In this document: piece after piece, positions 25,674-40,400 of the stretch
Layout: every line of letters starts with the position of its first letter
How positions within the stretch are numbered: position 1 is the stretch's first letter
Origin: Phoenix dactylifera
Taxonomy: Eukaryota > Streptophyta > Magnoliopsida > Arecales > Arecaceae
Length of the DNA stretch: 64,000 nt
NCBI RefSeq assembly: GCF_009389715.1
Contig: NC_052397.1
Location: 17,928,129-17,992,128 of the forward strand
Reading direction: 5' to 3'
The notes under the pieces: model-generated
The model's database searches: none
Seen by the model: only the letters and a program-made list of their open reading frames with translations
What the model was told of the DNA's origin: nothing
Made by a program: the position numbers and the translations under genes

Positions 25674-28600
25674 GTCTCCAACATTATCTTTCTTGACTCC
25701 CCCATTGGAACTGGGTTCTCATTCTCCAGAAGCACCAAAGGTTATGAAGTTGGGGATGTCATATCATCAAAACAAATCTACACCTTTCTCAGAAAGGTGA
25801 AAAAACCTACCTTATGTCAATCATGCTGCTTGTTAAGCAAAATTGGAAGGCAAATGCTGGGCAATGAATATAACATTCCTCTCGACTTGTAATGTAGTGG
25901 TTCAAGGATCATCCCCGATTCCTCTCCAATCCTCTCTACATTGCTGGTGATTCATATGGTGGGAAGATTGTTCCAGTTGTCGCACAGGAGATATCGCAAG
26001 GTGAACTCTTATGGATTTTCTTCTCCACATCTCCTGGTATCCAGAATGAAAAATGTGGAGCTCATCTAATCAAAGGAGTATCCAACTGCTCATTTCATTA
26101 ATATAATTATCTGGAATCAAATTGGAAGCTTTTTTCTTTCTGCATCTAGTTAAAGGTGCGGTCGCATTATCTTGTGGTTTATATCATACCATAAAACAAT
26201 GCATAATGCCTAATAAACTAACATATAGTGACTTTTCTGGTTGACAATTCTTCAGTAACTAGCTGCATTGTTCATTCTTGCCTTCAAAATGATGATTACG
26301 GTATCCACCCTGGGACTGTTTTGAGAAATAAATTTTAGGTTGTGACCCAAAGGTTGTATGCAGAAGTATGTTGCATACTAACCAAGAAAAAATAGCCCAG
26401 CTGCCTATTATTTTTAACATTTAGTTAGTTATTTATATTTTCATTTGAAATGATTTTGTTTGCATATTGTCGCGTACATACGATTGAATTCACTCTGTAT
26501 CAACGATACATTGTTTGTTTGTTTGCCATTGCACCATAATCAGAACTAAGAAAATAGTTGGTAAGACTTCTAAACATCCTGTCATGGTGGGTACTTTGAC
26601 TTCCATCAAAGAGAATACAAATAAGCAACTAGATGCGCCCAGACCTATATGCATGAGTCCAGATTGTCTTGCTTTGTCAAATCAGTGTATAGACTTACAG
26701 AACTTCTGAAGCTTGATTTGTTTGTTTGAGGAAAAGTTATTTTGATTTGTTGAATGAGCTTTGATGCATTTTCAGTTGGGTTATGTCATAGGTATTGAAA
26801 CTGGACAGCAGCCACTTCTTAATCTAAAGGTATTGTCTTTAACTTCAGGAAAAAGATTCTACCATTTATACTTGTCAATCAAATCCTTTTTGCTGCATAA
26901 TTTTCTTCTTTCTTGCACTATAATAACTTCAAAGAATTTCAATTCAGGATTTTAGCGCATTTTTTTCTAGTTAAGTATATTAATGCATCCTTGACCAAAA
27001 AAGAGGAAAAAAAAATCATTATGAACTGCACATAATCTATCAAAGTAGGTTGTCATGCTGAGAGGAATCTGTAAAAGATCATGTTAATGGAGAATGCTGG
27101 TTGCAGTTGCAATAAATGTTGGGGGAGGATACATAGACCTCAACATTGATAGTTGAGTGAGGCTTCTTTTCTGTTCCTTTTTCGGATTTCTTATTAATGT
27201 CCTGGAGGTAATTGATTGTACTTAATACAGAACATAGGTAATGGAAAGAATACAAAGTAAACATTAATAGAAGAGAAAGGGGATGAGTAGGCATGGATGA
27301 GGATAATATCCTGCTATCCGAAGTTGATATGAATGTGATGTGTTGCACTTAAATTGCTACATAATATGCACTTTAATGTATTCTCAATTGGTGTTTCTAC
27401 ATAATATTGCTAACAAACTGGGAGGCTTCGTCCTACCCCAAGCGGTGCAGAGCAAAGGAAGCATACCGCAACAAGTGGGATTTTTATTAGATGTCTGATC
27501 TTTTGCAATGTAGCGATTTTGATGTATCAAGAATCAACAATATGAGGAGCTATAACTTGCTTTTGAGTTCACATTCAAATGGCAGGTGACTTTGAAAAAT
27601 GAATTTAAATGCTGCTTATGTTTCTTTTGCATAAGTAGGCTATAGTTTTTATCGACAATATAATATGCTGTGAAAAAACTGACAGAGGATTCATGATTTC
27701 TTTTTAAAAAAAATCTACCATAGAATACTGGTTGATCTTGATTCTGTCATAGCTGTTCCAGTAAGGTATTTTTTTGATATGTGACTATATGCCCTAAATA
27801 ATATGAGAACATTGTTATCTCATATCCTTAAGGTTGTAACGACCATTTATTCTATTGATTTCAGGGTTATCTGATCGGAAACCCTTTAACAGGTGAAAGA
27901 ATTGATGTCAATTCCCGGGTCCCTTACGCTTGCCAAGTTGGTATCATATCGGATGAACTCTATGAGGTGATGTCTTCAGGCACCTTTTTTAGTCTGTTAG
28001 AGACAATTATGTTCCATATGCAGAACCAAGACAGCATAGACTCTTTTCCTATTTGCCATCTAGCAGCCGGTGCTAAACATTGTGGGATAGCTAACAGTAT
28101 TTTATGCAATGATGTGGAACATATTAAGATAACCATTTTTTTTTTCCTCTAAAGAAACTTTGGTTCAAAATTTGGTGCCAATATCGATGTCAGTATAGTC
28201 TAAGATTTTAATATGGCTTTTAAAGTTCCGTGTTCTGTTTGTCAGAACTGAGATTGTATCTAATTGTATGTGTGATGTATGATTAGTTTAACTGAGATAA
28301 CCTTGTTGAGCTCTCTGCAAAGTGAATTGAATAGTGTTTCTTTTGCTCCATTTCTTAAAATAAATGAAAGGGACAACCTTGTTGGGTTTTCATTCTTTCT
28401 GCTGGTTAATATGGATGGCTTCCCTTTTTGAAATATGAATCGATCTTCCTTGAAACTTTTCTGAAAAACAGTAACGGAAAACATGTCCTTGAACCATATC
28501 TTTATTTGTTGTATGCATATGCAGAAAAATGGTTTTGCTTTCAAAACATCATTCATCCAGGCAGCCACAGTTTTGGTTAGCTGCATTAGGTACAAGTAGG

Positions 28601-28757
28601 CAGGCAAAAGCATATGTTGCATATATAGATTCTGCTGTCTTCCAGGTTTTCTGCTTTTACTAACCTGCAATTGGAGAAAACAAATGTGCAGATTAAATAA
28701 TTTTATGTTTTCTTTCTTATCAGCTGACAGAGAAGAACTGTGAAGGAGAAGATTATG

Positions 28758-29376
28758 TGTAAGAGGTTTTGAATTTGAAATTTGAAACGGTTGTGAACCG
28801 TTTCTCCCCATTTAAACTCATTTAAAGCCATCCTAAATGCAATACAAACGTTGGGCTCCAACGTTGATCCAGATGGGAGAGAGAGGAGAGCTCTCTCACA
28901 CTCATTAATTCCTTCTCTTCACATCCGTTAGAGGGCTTTTTTCCTTCTACGGTTTTCCTTGCTTTTTCTGATTTTTTCTAGTTTTTTCAAGCGGTGAGGG
29001 GAGAAGACAAGGGGGTTATCTTGTGGTTGGCCTCCTCTTCGCCGATCACTCTTCATCTTTTGGCTTTGAATCAGTTTTGTACGAGCATACAGAAAAATCC
29101 CTGCGGAGTTCAAGAGATTTTGTAGTACTGTGCACGTCTACAAAATCAACGGTCCGTTGTATCTTGGGAAGGGATCGCCAGAATCCGGTGCATATAAGGA
29201 GGCGAATCTCTTTCAAAGACAGTGACTACACGCCTCGGACCGATCTACAGGTATTATCTATTTTATTTTGGATCTAAAGAAAACGACATCAAAGAGGTAC
29301 GCATTGGAATCAGTTGTTTCAGTGATATTAAATTATTTAAGTTTTATTTGAGTTCTTTGAGTTGATTACTACAACA
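28758..29376 (+). repeat. 5' LTR of the copia element
   Basis: 619 bp from TGTAAGAGG to CTACAACA, nearly identical to 33932-34550. It holds the promoter region and leader of the element. Confidence 0.95.
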
Positions 29377-32300
29377 TTTTTGAAAGAGATTTGTTTCCGA
29401 AACACAAAGATGGACAAAGTTAAGAACTCATTAAACGATATCCTGAAACCCGAGTCATTCGATGGAAAGAATTTTGTTAGATGGCAAACAAAGATGGAGT
29501 CTTGGTTGGACACATTAGATTTATTTTATGTGGTTTCAAACAATCCTTCAACTAAGGACCCAATGGATCATGAACCCGGCAGATCAGCTGCTAAATACAA
29601 ATTTGATAAAGATGATCGTTTGTGTAAGAGTTTGATACTTAGTTCACTAAATGATAACTTGTACGACATCTACTCTAGAGCTGAGGGTACAGCTAAGACA
29701 TTGTGGGATGAACTTGAGTCGAAATATGGTAAAGAAACTGAATCAGAAGAAAAGTTCATCATAGGAGAATATTTTTCTTACAAAACGGTAGATCAAAAAT
29801 CAGTAATTGATCAAGCACATGAAGTCCAGAATATAGTGGCGAAGATCGTCGCAATGGGAATTTCTATAGATGAGAGAATTCAGGCGGCAGCCCTTATAGA
29901 AAAGCTTCCATCTTCCTGGACAAATTTTAAAGTCTCTTTGAAGCATAAGAGACACACCCTCTCTTTGGATCAAGTACTTGTGTCCCTTCAAATAGAAGAA
30001 AAACACAAGAATAACCATAAACAGGACTTGGGTATTGACTCAGAAGTTAATGCAAAAGCAAACTTAGTAGAAACGAAGAAAACTAACTTCTGGAGAAATA
30101 AACCCAAGAAACACTTTGAGAAGCCAAAACCAAAGATTCAAAAGGAACAGAGCAAGAGAACATGTTATGTCTGTGGTAAACCAGGACACTTTGCCAAACA
30201 GTGTAGACATAGAAAGGACAAGGTCAAGGGGCAAGGTGACAAAGTGACTCCTCAGGCAAACATGATAACCAGTTCTGGCTCTGCTGGAACCAAGGACAGG
30301 TTAGTGATCTCAAAACTTGAGTTAAATCTGGCCTACAATCCAACCGAATGGTGGATTGATACAGGAGCTACTGTCCATATATGTTCTGATATTTCCTCTT
30401 TTTCTTTCTACCAGGAGGTTAAAGGAAGAACTGTGACCATGGGCAACTCCAGTGTTGCACAAGTGATTGGAGAAGGAGAAGTAAAATTGAAATTCACATT
30501 TGGAAAAAGTATTACTCTCCACAACGTGCAACATGTGCCAGATGTTCGCAAGAATCTTGTTAGTGGTTTTCTTTTGAGTCAATTAGGATTTAAATTAGTG
30601 TTTGAATCAAATAAGGTTGTAATTACCAAAGGTGGGACATTTGTAGGGAGGGGTTATGTTGCTGATGGGTAATTTAAATTGAGTGTATTACCATGCAACA
30701 ATATGAATAAAAATGTTTCTTCTTCACTTGTTATGCATATTGACTCTTTAGAGATGTGGCATAGTAGACTTGGACACGTGAATAACAATACTCTCAAAAG
30801 AATGATAAATTTAGATTTAATTCCTAAATATAATTTAGAGAAGAACAAAAAATGTGAAATTTGTGTTCAAGCTAAACAACCTAGGAAACCATTTAAATCA
30901 ACAAGTAGAAGTTCTAACCTACTGGATTTAATACATAGTGACATTTGCGAAATGAGCGGTATTTTGACGAGAGGAGGAAAAAGATACTTTATTACCTTTA
31001 TAGATGACATGTCAAAATACTGCTATGTATATTTAATAAAAACTAAGGATGAAGCCTTAGAAAAATTTAAAATTTGTAAATCAGAGGTTGAAAATCAAAC
31101 CCAGAAAACAATAAAAAGACTTAGGTCAGATAGAGGAGGAGAATATAGTTCAATAGAATTTGGAAAATTCTGTGAGGAACATGGGATTATACATGAGACT
31201 ACTCCCCCTTATTCTCCTCAGTCAAATGGAGTTGCTGAAAGAAAAAATAGAACTTTTCTTGACATGATTAACTCAATGCTTACTAGTTCTGGTCTTTCCA
31301 ACAATTTGTGGGGTGAAGCTCTAATTTCAGCATGTAAAATACTTAATCGTATACCATTTAAAGATAACCAGAAAACACCATATGAGTTATGGTGGGGTAG
31401 AAAACCTAGTCTAAAATATTTTAAAATTTGGGGTTGCCTTGCAAAAGTTAAAATTAACTCTAGCAAGATGACTAAACTGTCTCCTAAGACTTTCGATGCA
31501 GCTTTCATAGGATATGCGGAAAATAGTAATGCATACCGATTCTTAGTAGTACGATCAGATGTACCTGACATTACACCGAACACTATTAAAGAATCGAATG
31601 ATGCAGTATTTTTTGAGAATGTGTTTCCTATGAAAGAAAAGAGAAAGTTAGAAATAGGAGAATCCTCTAAATCACAAAATGATAACACTGAAATAGAACC
31701 CCAAGTTGAACTTAGAAGGAGCAAGAGACCTAGAATAGAGAAAAACCTAGGAGATGACTTCTACACATTCCTTGTTGAAGATGAACCTTTGACTTATGCT
31801 GAAGCAATGAAATCTAGTGATGCACCTCTATGGGAGGAAGCCATTAAAAGTGAGATGGAATCAATCCTTTCACACAATACATGGGTGTTAACCGACTTAC
31901 CTCCAGGGTCTAGACCACTAGGATGCAAATGGGTCTTTAAAAGGAAACAAAATCCTGATGGATCCATTGAAAAATACAAAGCTAGATTAGTTGCTAAAGG
32001 TTTTAGTCAAAGAGAAGGAATGGACTATTTTGACACTTATTCTCCAGTCACTAGGATAACTACAATTCGAGTGCTTATAGCATTGGCGGCATCTTATAAA
32101 CTTGAAATCCATCAGATGGATGTGAAAACAGCCTTTCTTAATGGCGAGTTAGATGAAGAAATTTATATGGAGCAGCCAGAAGGTTTTGTAGTTCCTGGTC
32201 AAGAGAATAAAGTGTGTAAGCTAGTCAAATCCTTATATGGATTAAAACAAGCTCCTAGACAGTGGCATGAAAAGTTTGACCAAGTCATTTTATCATATGG

Positions 32301-33931
32301 CTTTAATATTTGTGACTTCGATAAATGTGTATATTGGAAAATATTTGATAGGTCTATTATTATCCTATGTTTATACGTAGATGACATTTTAATTTTTGGT
32401 AGTGAACATGTCACAATTTTTGAAGTGAAGAAATACTTAAGTGATAATTTTGACATGAAAGATCTAGGATTAGCTAAAGTAATCTTAGGAATCAAAATTA
32501 GAAAGACACAAAATGAGATTGTTCTAAGTCAATCTCACTATGTTGAAAAAGTGTTAAAAAAATTTGGGTACGAAAATTACAAGCCAGTTAGCACCCCATA
32601 TGATCCTAGCATAAAATTAAAGAAAAATAGTGGGGATAGTGTTTCCCAATTAAGGTATTCTCAATTAATTGGAAGTCTTATGTATTTATCTAACTGTACA
32701 AGACCAGATATCTCCTATGCTGTAGGAAGATTAAGTAGATACACTAGTAATCCCGATAAAACACATTGGAATGCAATAGAAAGGCTTCTTAAATATTTGA
32801 AGGGTACCATTAACTACGGGATATACTATTCTGGTTTTCCTACTGTACTAGAAGGGTATAGTGATGCTAACTGGATTTCTGATTCCGAAGACACAAAGGC
32901 CACTAGTGGATTTGTTTTTACACTAGGTGGTGGTGCAGTCGCTTGGAAATCTTCCAAGCAGACCTTGATTACTAGATCCACCATGGAGGCTGAGATGGTA
33001 GCCTTAGAGTTAGCTGGTGGAGAAGCAGATTGGCTTAGGGGTCTGTTATCAGATATCCCCATGATGGATAAGCCTATTCCTGCTATTCTAATTAACTGTG
33101 ATAATCAGGCGACTATAGCAAAAGTGAAAAGTAAAAATCACAACTCGAAGTCGTCTAGGCATATTGAGCTTCGATATAAAATTTTAAGGAAGCTCACCTC
33201 TACTGGAGTTATAACTTTAAGTTATATTAAATCAGTGGAGAACTTGGCAGATCATCTGACCAAGGGCTTGTCGAGAGGACAAGTTCAATATGCTTCGAGG
33301 GGGATGGGTTTAAAGCCTATTTTTGAGTCACCGTCAGCGGCAACCCAACCTATCTGACTGGAGATCCCAAGATGTAGGTTCAATGGGACAAACAAGCTGA
33401 CTGAGTGGTTGGTAGGAGCACCAGATTTAAAGTGAACTCAGTTCACTACCCATCTCTATGGAGCAGGTGCTCAACTGCACTAGACAGGAGGATGGCGTAA
33501 TGCCTTAATGATATCAAGGCTATTATAGCAAGGTATAGAGTTGCAGTATACCCTTGGAGATATCACCGATGTGAGTGTGACTGTGGGGCCGCAGTCAAAT
33601 AGAGAATTAAGGCTTGTTCTCTAAGAGACACTCTCAAAACAAGATACCTGCGCACGGCCGTAATGCGCTACCCCGATGGAACTCACATGTAGGGTCAACT
33701 CTTAGTTGTTCAGTATTTTAAAATCTATATATAAAGTCCAAGTTCAAGACTTTGTTCACTTCGGACCGGTGTGGATGGCAAAATACCAACTAGATGAAGG
33801 TTCAAGTCCGAAAGACACCTTTCATCGAAAGCTAAGTGTACTGAATGCTCGTACTTTGAATTTTTCAAAATTTTGACATTTTCAAAATTATCTCATTTTT
33901 TTTTTTTTTGAAATTTCAAAATGGTGGGGAA

Positions 33932-34550
33932 TGTAAGAGGTTTTGAATTTGAAATTTGAAACGGTTGTGAACCGTTTCTCCCCATTTAAACTCATTTAAA
34001 GCCATCCTAAATGCAATACAAACGTTGGGCTCCAACGTTGATCCAGATGGGAGAGAGAGGAGAGCTCTCTCACACTCATTAATTCCTTCTCTTCACATCC
34101 GTTAGAGGGCTTTTTTCCTTCTACGGTTTTCCTTGCTTTTTCTGATTTTTTCTAGTTTTTTCAAGCGGTGAGGGGAGAAGACAAGGGGGTTATCTTGTGG
34201 TTGGCCTCCTCTTCGCCGATCACTCTTAATCTTTTGGCTTTGAATCAGTTTTGTACGAGCATACAGAAAAATCCCTGCGGAGTTCAAGAGATTTTGTAGT
34301 ACTGTGCACGTCTACAAAATCAACGGTCCGTTGTATCTTGGGAAGGGATCGCCAGAATCCGGTGCATATAACGAGGCGAATCTCTTTCAAAGACAGTGAC
34401 TACACGCCTCGGACCGATCTACAGGTATTATCTATTTTATTTTGGATCTAAAGAAAACGACATCAAAGAGGTACGCATTGGAATCAGTTGTTTCAGTGAT
34501 ATTAAATTATTTAAGTTTTATTTGAGTTCTTTGAGTTGATTACTACAACA
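33932..34550 (+). repeat. 3' LTR of the copia element
   Basis: 619 bp, the direct partner of 28758-29376 with about two differences, followed directly by the TTATG target duplication and the rest of exon 8 of D. Confidence 0.95.
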
Positions 34551-35235
34551 TTATGAACATCCAGTTGGTGCGCAGTGTGTTGCAACTCTTGAAGTAGTTG
34601 CAGAGGTGAGAAAGCTTCTTGCTCATGTTGATTTTTTACTCAAAACAACAATGGTGAAGCTGATGTCTTCTCTATGCAGCAGTTTTTTCCAGAGATTGAC
34701 TATACCCATATCTTAGCGCCTAAATGTTCTCTGACATCACTGAAACCAAAGGCAGTGACTGGAGATAGAAGAATTCTCAAGGAAAACCATGACAAATACT
34801 TGATTCCTCCACCAGCTCCTGCTCTAGGTTGTAAGGTATGTCATCTCCCCCTCTTCGCTCTGTGTGTCTATGCATGTTCATATGCATGCATGCCTATGTT
34901 TGTGCGCATGTGACCGGTCTATCTATCTGACTATCATAGGGGTAGTGCAGATGCTACCACCCACACATGCATGGGTTAACAGTATATGGAAGCATTACAC
35001 ATGAACACACGCATATAATATGTCGATACTATATGGAAGCATTATACATGGACATCTAATGATGCAATTTCCTAGATTTGCAATATGTTTTGAACATATT
35101 ATCAGATATTATTTGTTCTTGCAGTCATATGCCCACTATTTGTCCTATTACTGGGCAAACAATCATGCCACTAAAGAGGCTCTCCACATCCAAAAGGTAA
35201 AATCTCTACAAACCCCTTTACCCATAGACCACAAT

Positions 35236-37403
35236 TGTGAAGACCCGAATTGGGCCCATCCTAGGGCCCAACGAACTGAAGTCGGCAAGGAGTGCCGACT
35301 TCAGTTGAGTCATCGTGGTCTCCCCACGATGACCACGCCGGCCGAACGGCCAGCGGAATCTCCGCACACCACCCCCCCTCTTCCCTCTTCCCTCTTCCCC
35401 TCTTCCCCTCTTCCCTCTCCCTCTCTATCTCCCTCTCTCTCTCTCTCTCTCTCTCCCTTTCTCTTTTCTCTGAGAACCCATCCCTTCCTTTTCTTTTTTT
35501 TCCCTCTTTTGAGAACGTCGCCGGAGCCGCCATCGCCGCCGGGGAAACACTCGTCGACGACCGGAGGTGAGCAAGACAATATAGACCTATTTTTTTTGGA
35601 TTTAAGGGGAGGGAAACGATGGGAAACAATGGGGTTTACTTCCCCTGTTTCGGGGAAGTTCTTTTTGGGAGATTCGGCCGCGGCGGCCGGCCGGGGTCAA
35701 ATCCGGCCGAAACGGGTTCGGCCGGAGGTGGGCGAACGGGGGCCGGGCTTCCCAGCCCCGGTCCCTCTCTTTCCTCCCTCTCTTCTTCTCCTTCTTCTCT
35801 TCTTCTTTCCGTCCGGCGCCGCCTGTGAAGGTGGGATGGCCGACGGCGGCTGGCCGAGCGCCGCCGCCGAGGGCCACGGTCGGCCGCCGAGGGCCGACCG
35901 GAACCACCAGCCACCCTCCTCCCTTCTCCTTCTTCTTCTTCTTCTTCTTCTCTTCCTTCTTCTTCTTCTCTTTTTTTTTTTCTTCTTCTTTATTCGGCCT
36001 GGGTTTATCCTTGCTTTGAAATCCGTGCCTCACTTGTGAACCAGACTTTGAACCGGGTTTAAACTGTGAACCGGTTCCACCTACTCCATGAATTGGGTTT
36101 GAGTGAATGGGTTTTGGTTAGGGTCTGAATTTGAGTCAGGAGTTTGGGTTAGCCTGATGTGAGTACAATCTGGTTCGTCAAAATTTGATCTGATCTGGTC
36201 TGATCAGATCTGGTTTGGGTTGGGCTAGGGAACTGTTTTTGGGCTGAGTTGGGCCTGATTGGATCTGTGGGCTGGGTTGGTTTGGGCCCGAGATCTGATC
36301 TGGACCTGTAATCTGGTTTGGTTCAGTTGGGCCTAATCTGTGTTGGGCCACAATTGGTTTTGGGTTAAAGGATTTTGATTTTTGGGATTTAGTCTATTTA
36401 TTCTTGGATCTTTGAACTTAGGAATTTAAGGAATTGGAATTAGTTTAAATTATGTTTCTAAATTAATTAAATAATTAATATTTATGTTTAATCAGGGGTT
36501 CGTGATATCTGTGGCAGGGATTCTTAAGCTAGCCCAGGTAGGTGACCGTTGCTTTAAAGTAGAATTCTAACATGTATCTTGCATATGTTGATTTATTGAT
36601 TCATTATTAGCAATATGTCTTAGAATTAAAATTAAATATTTAATTTCATAAATTGTTATGCGCTTTACTGTGGGGAGTATGATTATGATTTTGATATAGA
36701 AAGTTGATTTATTGATTTTCAAAATCCGCGTGACTATAGTCTAGACCCCGCCAATGGGATGATACGTTGGCCCTGTCGACTTGTACTGAGGAACTAGTTC
36801 CGACACCGCGACCACCGGTGATAGAATAGTGGCGGCACAGGGGTGCGTTTTGCTCTTCGGAGCGGCTCGGTGGAGCGTGAGTTTGGCACCAGGGGGTGCG
36901 GCACAGTGGTGCGTTGGCTCAGTGGAGCGGCTCTTCGGAGAGTTGTATTGGCACTTCGGTGTAACCATGCCACTGGGTGATGTGGCCGTAGTCATGCGGT
37001 TGAGTTATTTTGAGTCTCGGATTGGGTTTACAGATTATTGTGTGGATTTTTGGATTTATGTGTTTAGCTGCTTTTATATGCATTATGACATGTTATATGA
37101 CGACTTTATTGCATGATGTCGCCTACTGAGCTGTTAGCTCACTCCTACTATTTACATTTTTGCAGGTGATGATATATGATTATGGGGATTACGGGACGGA
37201 GTGATCATGATGTAGTTAGCTAGTGGATATAGACTTTCTCTTTTGACTTATGTATATATGGACATTTGATCTGAAAACTGGAATTTATTTTTAATTAGTT
37301 ATTAATAGTTGATCTGATTTATCTGCCTTGCGTGCCTGCGGGGTCCGCCCTGTAGGTGCGCGGCGTCTGCTCGCGCCCCGGGCCCCGGGTTCGGGGCGTG
37401 ACA
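35236..37403 (+). repeat. 5' LTR of the LARD-like element
   Basis: About 2168 bp, TGTGAAGACC to GGGGCGTGACA. It contains CT microsatellites (near 35430), a GC-rich stretch (about 35510-35920), CTT runs and a segment rich in GGGTTGGGCC-like words (36100-36370). Open frames on both strands here come from low complexity and are not taken as genes. Confidence 0.9.
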
Positions 37404-40400
37404 GATTTATTGGTATCAGAGCTTAAGGTTAAGGTATCTTAGGGTTTAGGTTCAAGTAAGTGTGAGTGGGGAATTATGATAGAAAAACTATCAAAGCCTT
37501 GGTTTATAGTCACTTGAGATTGTAACATGAATGATATTATAACCTACGATTTAAGACCACTAGGGACTGTAGGCTTAATGGCATTAGAGTTTGACGTTTA
37601 AGATCATTAGGGATTGTGACATAAATATATCATAGCTTAAGGTTATGATCAATTGGGACATGACAATTATATTTGGTGCTTAAGGTGTAAGATCACTGAG
37701 CATTGTGATAAAATGTATGCATCGGGTTTGGTTTTCGATGAGTGTGGAAGGAAAGTATAAATTATCTTTGATCATGATAAGAGAGGTTTGACCTAAGATA
37801 AGTGTAGGAAAATTAACAATGGCATACCGGTTATACCATGTTCAGATATTATTTAAACGACTTGGAAGTTCAAACTTGATATGGGTTGTGATATGATCGT
37901 ACTTTTGGTTTTGCTACTAATTATCAGAGTGTGATTTATACATACATCTTCCGTATCATTGGAGTGGGCTAAGAAAGATTTTTCGTAGTATTAGTGCAGA
38001 ATGTTTTCGAGGTTAAATCTGTATGGGGATTATATTTGGATTTGACATGTTTGAATATTGTAAATCGGCATATTTCTATTAGTGGATTAAATTCTTAAGG
38101 CCATATAGTATGCAAATTGGTGGAGTATTCTAATTATTTGAATTTGTATATTTGGATTGGGCTACTAAATTTTTCTTATAATTGTTGGAGACCATTGGAT
38201 GTGTTAACTTGAACTCAAGTCAAGGTTTATGACCTAACTAGAAATCTTTGTCATTGTAAAATACAAAATTGAGTAGAAATTTCGATTTTGAGATGCTTAT
38301 GTGAGTTATCATGGGTAGCATTAATCATAGACATTAAGGATTTTGGTAAAGAAGGATTTGGAAGTTGATAGAGTTAATTCCTACTCATAGTGATATTGGC
38401 TCAACAGTTCTAACCCATTGAGTTTGAGGTAAATTCTGTTGGAAGGAAAATCAATGTAAATTTTCTAATTAAATTGCAAAGAGAATACAAGAATTACCCC
38501 CTTTAAATTAAACCTAGATATTTTGGATTCTAAAAAGGTTGTGGAGATCACATAGTGACCTTAAACTTGACTAAAGGATCGGGGGTTAGTTATGGTATGT
38601 ACACTCTATATAAATTGAGGACAAAAAGATCTAGAGGTTTTGCTCTAGTTCTACTTGGAAATTTGAAATTTGGAGTTTCTTAGTTTCAATGCAAAATGAT
38701 ACTTTAGTCAGAAATCATTTTGTGACTTTAGAGAATTAAATGAATTAAATCAGAGAGTGCAGCGGAAGTGTGGTGGTTTGACTTATTTTGAAACTGGTTA
38801 AGATCATTAATATTTGATCTAAAAGGCATTTATTTGCTTTTGTTATTGATAAATTTGAGTTAATTTATCATGATTTTGAAATGCTAAAATTAGAATGCAA
38901 CCTAATTATGGTCGTAACCGAAGTGTGAATGAGCTATTCTGAGAGTTTTCTTTGGTAGAGCAATTTGTATTTCAAGTTATGATTAATTAGATTTTGACTA
39001 AATTAAGCGAAGGAATATTAATCATGAGATATTATCGTGCAATATAATTATTTTGGAAGTTTAACTTGATATCAGGCACTGTGGATATTGCTTCTAGTTG
39101 AAGTTAATTATTTTGGTGGCAAATTAAGATTCATCTATAAAAAGATGTTTAAAGCTTGGACTAGAAAATATTTATTGAAATCCGTATGTGGATCATGCAT
39201 GGAACTCGTATATAGAAGGAAAATATACTTGGGGATGAGACTTAAGAATTTTTGTTTGGCTCTACTTGAGACTTGAAACAATTAAGATTGATATTTTGAT
39301 CGAAAGTCAATTAGTAAATCTTGAGAATATTGGTGGATTAAAATGTTTTTGGGTTAGTCGAAAATAGGACTTGTTTGATTTGGAAAAAGTTCTTGATGTT
39401 TTTCCTTGTTTAAAAAAAAAAAAAAAGATCGTTGGAAAGTATAGTTCTTTGGATTTTGATCGATATGGATATCATTGTTTTATTAGTAGATTCTCTAAGT
39501 CTAGTAGATTTACAAGATCTCGAAATGTTTGCAGTACTGCAAATAAAAAAATATTTTACTTATTTGAGGAGTTGATCTCAATGTAAAATCATGGAGCTTA
39601 TATCTTGGTGGAATTTCTTGTAAATCTTTGAACCAGATTATTAGATTCTTGTAAGTTAAATATTTATAAATCAAGGCTATGAGTTGATTGTGAATTTTGT
39701 ATCACCATATGAGAAATGCAAGTGGAATTTCATGAGAGGCCCAAATAAGTTTAGCCTAAAAGAAAAGATTCAGAATGATTAAGTAAGCTCCTGAGTAAGT
39801 TAATCTAGAATCTTTTAATTATCGAAGCTTAAAATAAATATCAACTTGTATAATGGAATTGTCAAGGGAAACTAGAATTGGCTTAGTTCAAATTTGGATC
39901 TAGAATATGATTACTTGATTATATGATGGTACAAATACGACAACTATCTCAAGGGTTAATAATGACCTAGTGAACTTGGAAAGCAAGGATAAAATTTTGC
40001 TTGGATATTATAAAAAAAAAAAATTGCTGATGATCTGGGATCATTAAGAAATTTTGGAGAATATTGATCAGAGTTACGCAGCGAAAGTATGATGGATTGA
40101 GTCAATCTAAACTGGTCAAAAATATTGACTGAATTTTGGTAACATGTTATTATGAAAGACTATGTTGTTCAATAATGAAAGATTTTGTTGATTCTCAGGT
40201 CAATCATGATATGATTATGTTATCTCTTGGATAGAATTTGCTATTTTTGGACATGCTAAGAGAATAATAATAATAATAATAATTTGAGTGTATCATGACT
40301 CGGGTTAGTTGATTGTTGGCCAAATATAGTCTAATTTGTTAAGTATCTACATAAACCATGCATTATTTGCTCCCATCTTATAGGTTTAAGTTAAAAGCTT

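Larger units (their letters stand above)
28758..34550 (+). mobile_element. Ty1/copia LTR retrotransposon inserted in exon 8 of D
   Basis: A 5.8-kb element with 619-bp LTRs, TG...CA ends and the 5-bp target duplication TTATG (28753-28757 and 34551-34555). F has the same exon with the target present once and no element. Part order is gag (about 29410-30150), CCHC zinc knuckle (30163-30204), aspartic protease with DTGA (near 30358), integrase (about 30760-31450, HHCC then core), reverse transcriptase (about 31850-32620, with YVDD near 32374) and RNase H (about 32850-33270). Integrase before RT defines Ty1/copia. A purine tract at 33921-33931 precedes the 3' LTR. It looks nearly whole, with about one break in gag-pol. 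The LTRs differ at about two sites by eye, so it is very young. The clade within copia was not assigned. Confidence 0.95.

Noticed and set aside
28260-28811. 183-codon minus-strand frame, also at 62237-62764
   Set aside because: It is antisense to intron 7 and exon 8 of D/F, its N-terminal part differs because of the insertion, and no domain is seen; similarity of the copies is due to recent duplication.
31218-31724. 168-codon minus-strand frame in the copia element
   Set aside because: It is a shadow of the integrase region on the + strand.
35020-36039. 339-codon + frame and overlapping frames at 35261-36033 and 41002-41770 as genes
   Set aside because: They run across the edge of, or lie within, the LARD-like LTRs, are made of CT, CTT and GC-rich low complexity, and occur in both LTRs.
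36741-37116. Small frames repeated at 42449-42824
   Set aside because: They are repeated only because they lie in the two LTRs; there is no protein family signal.
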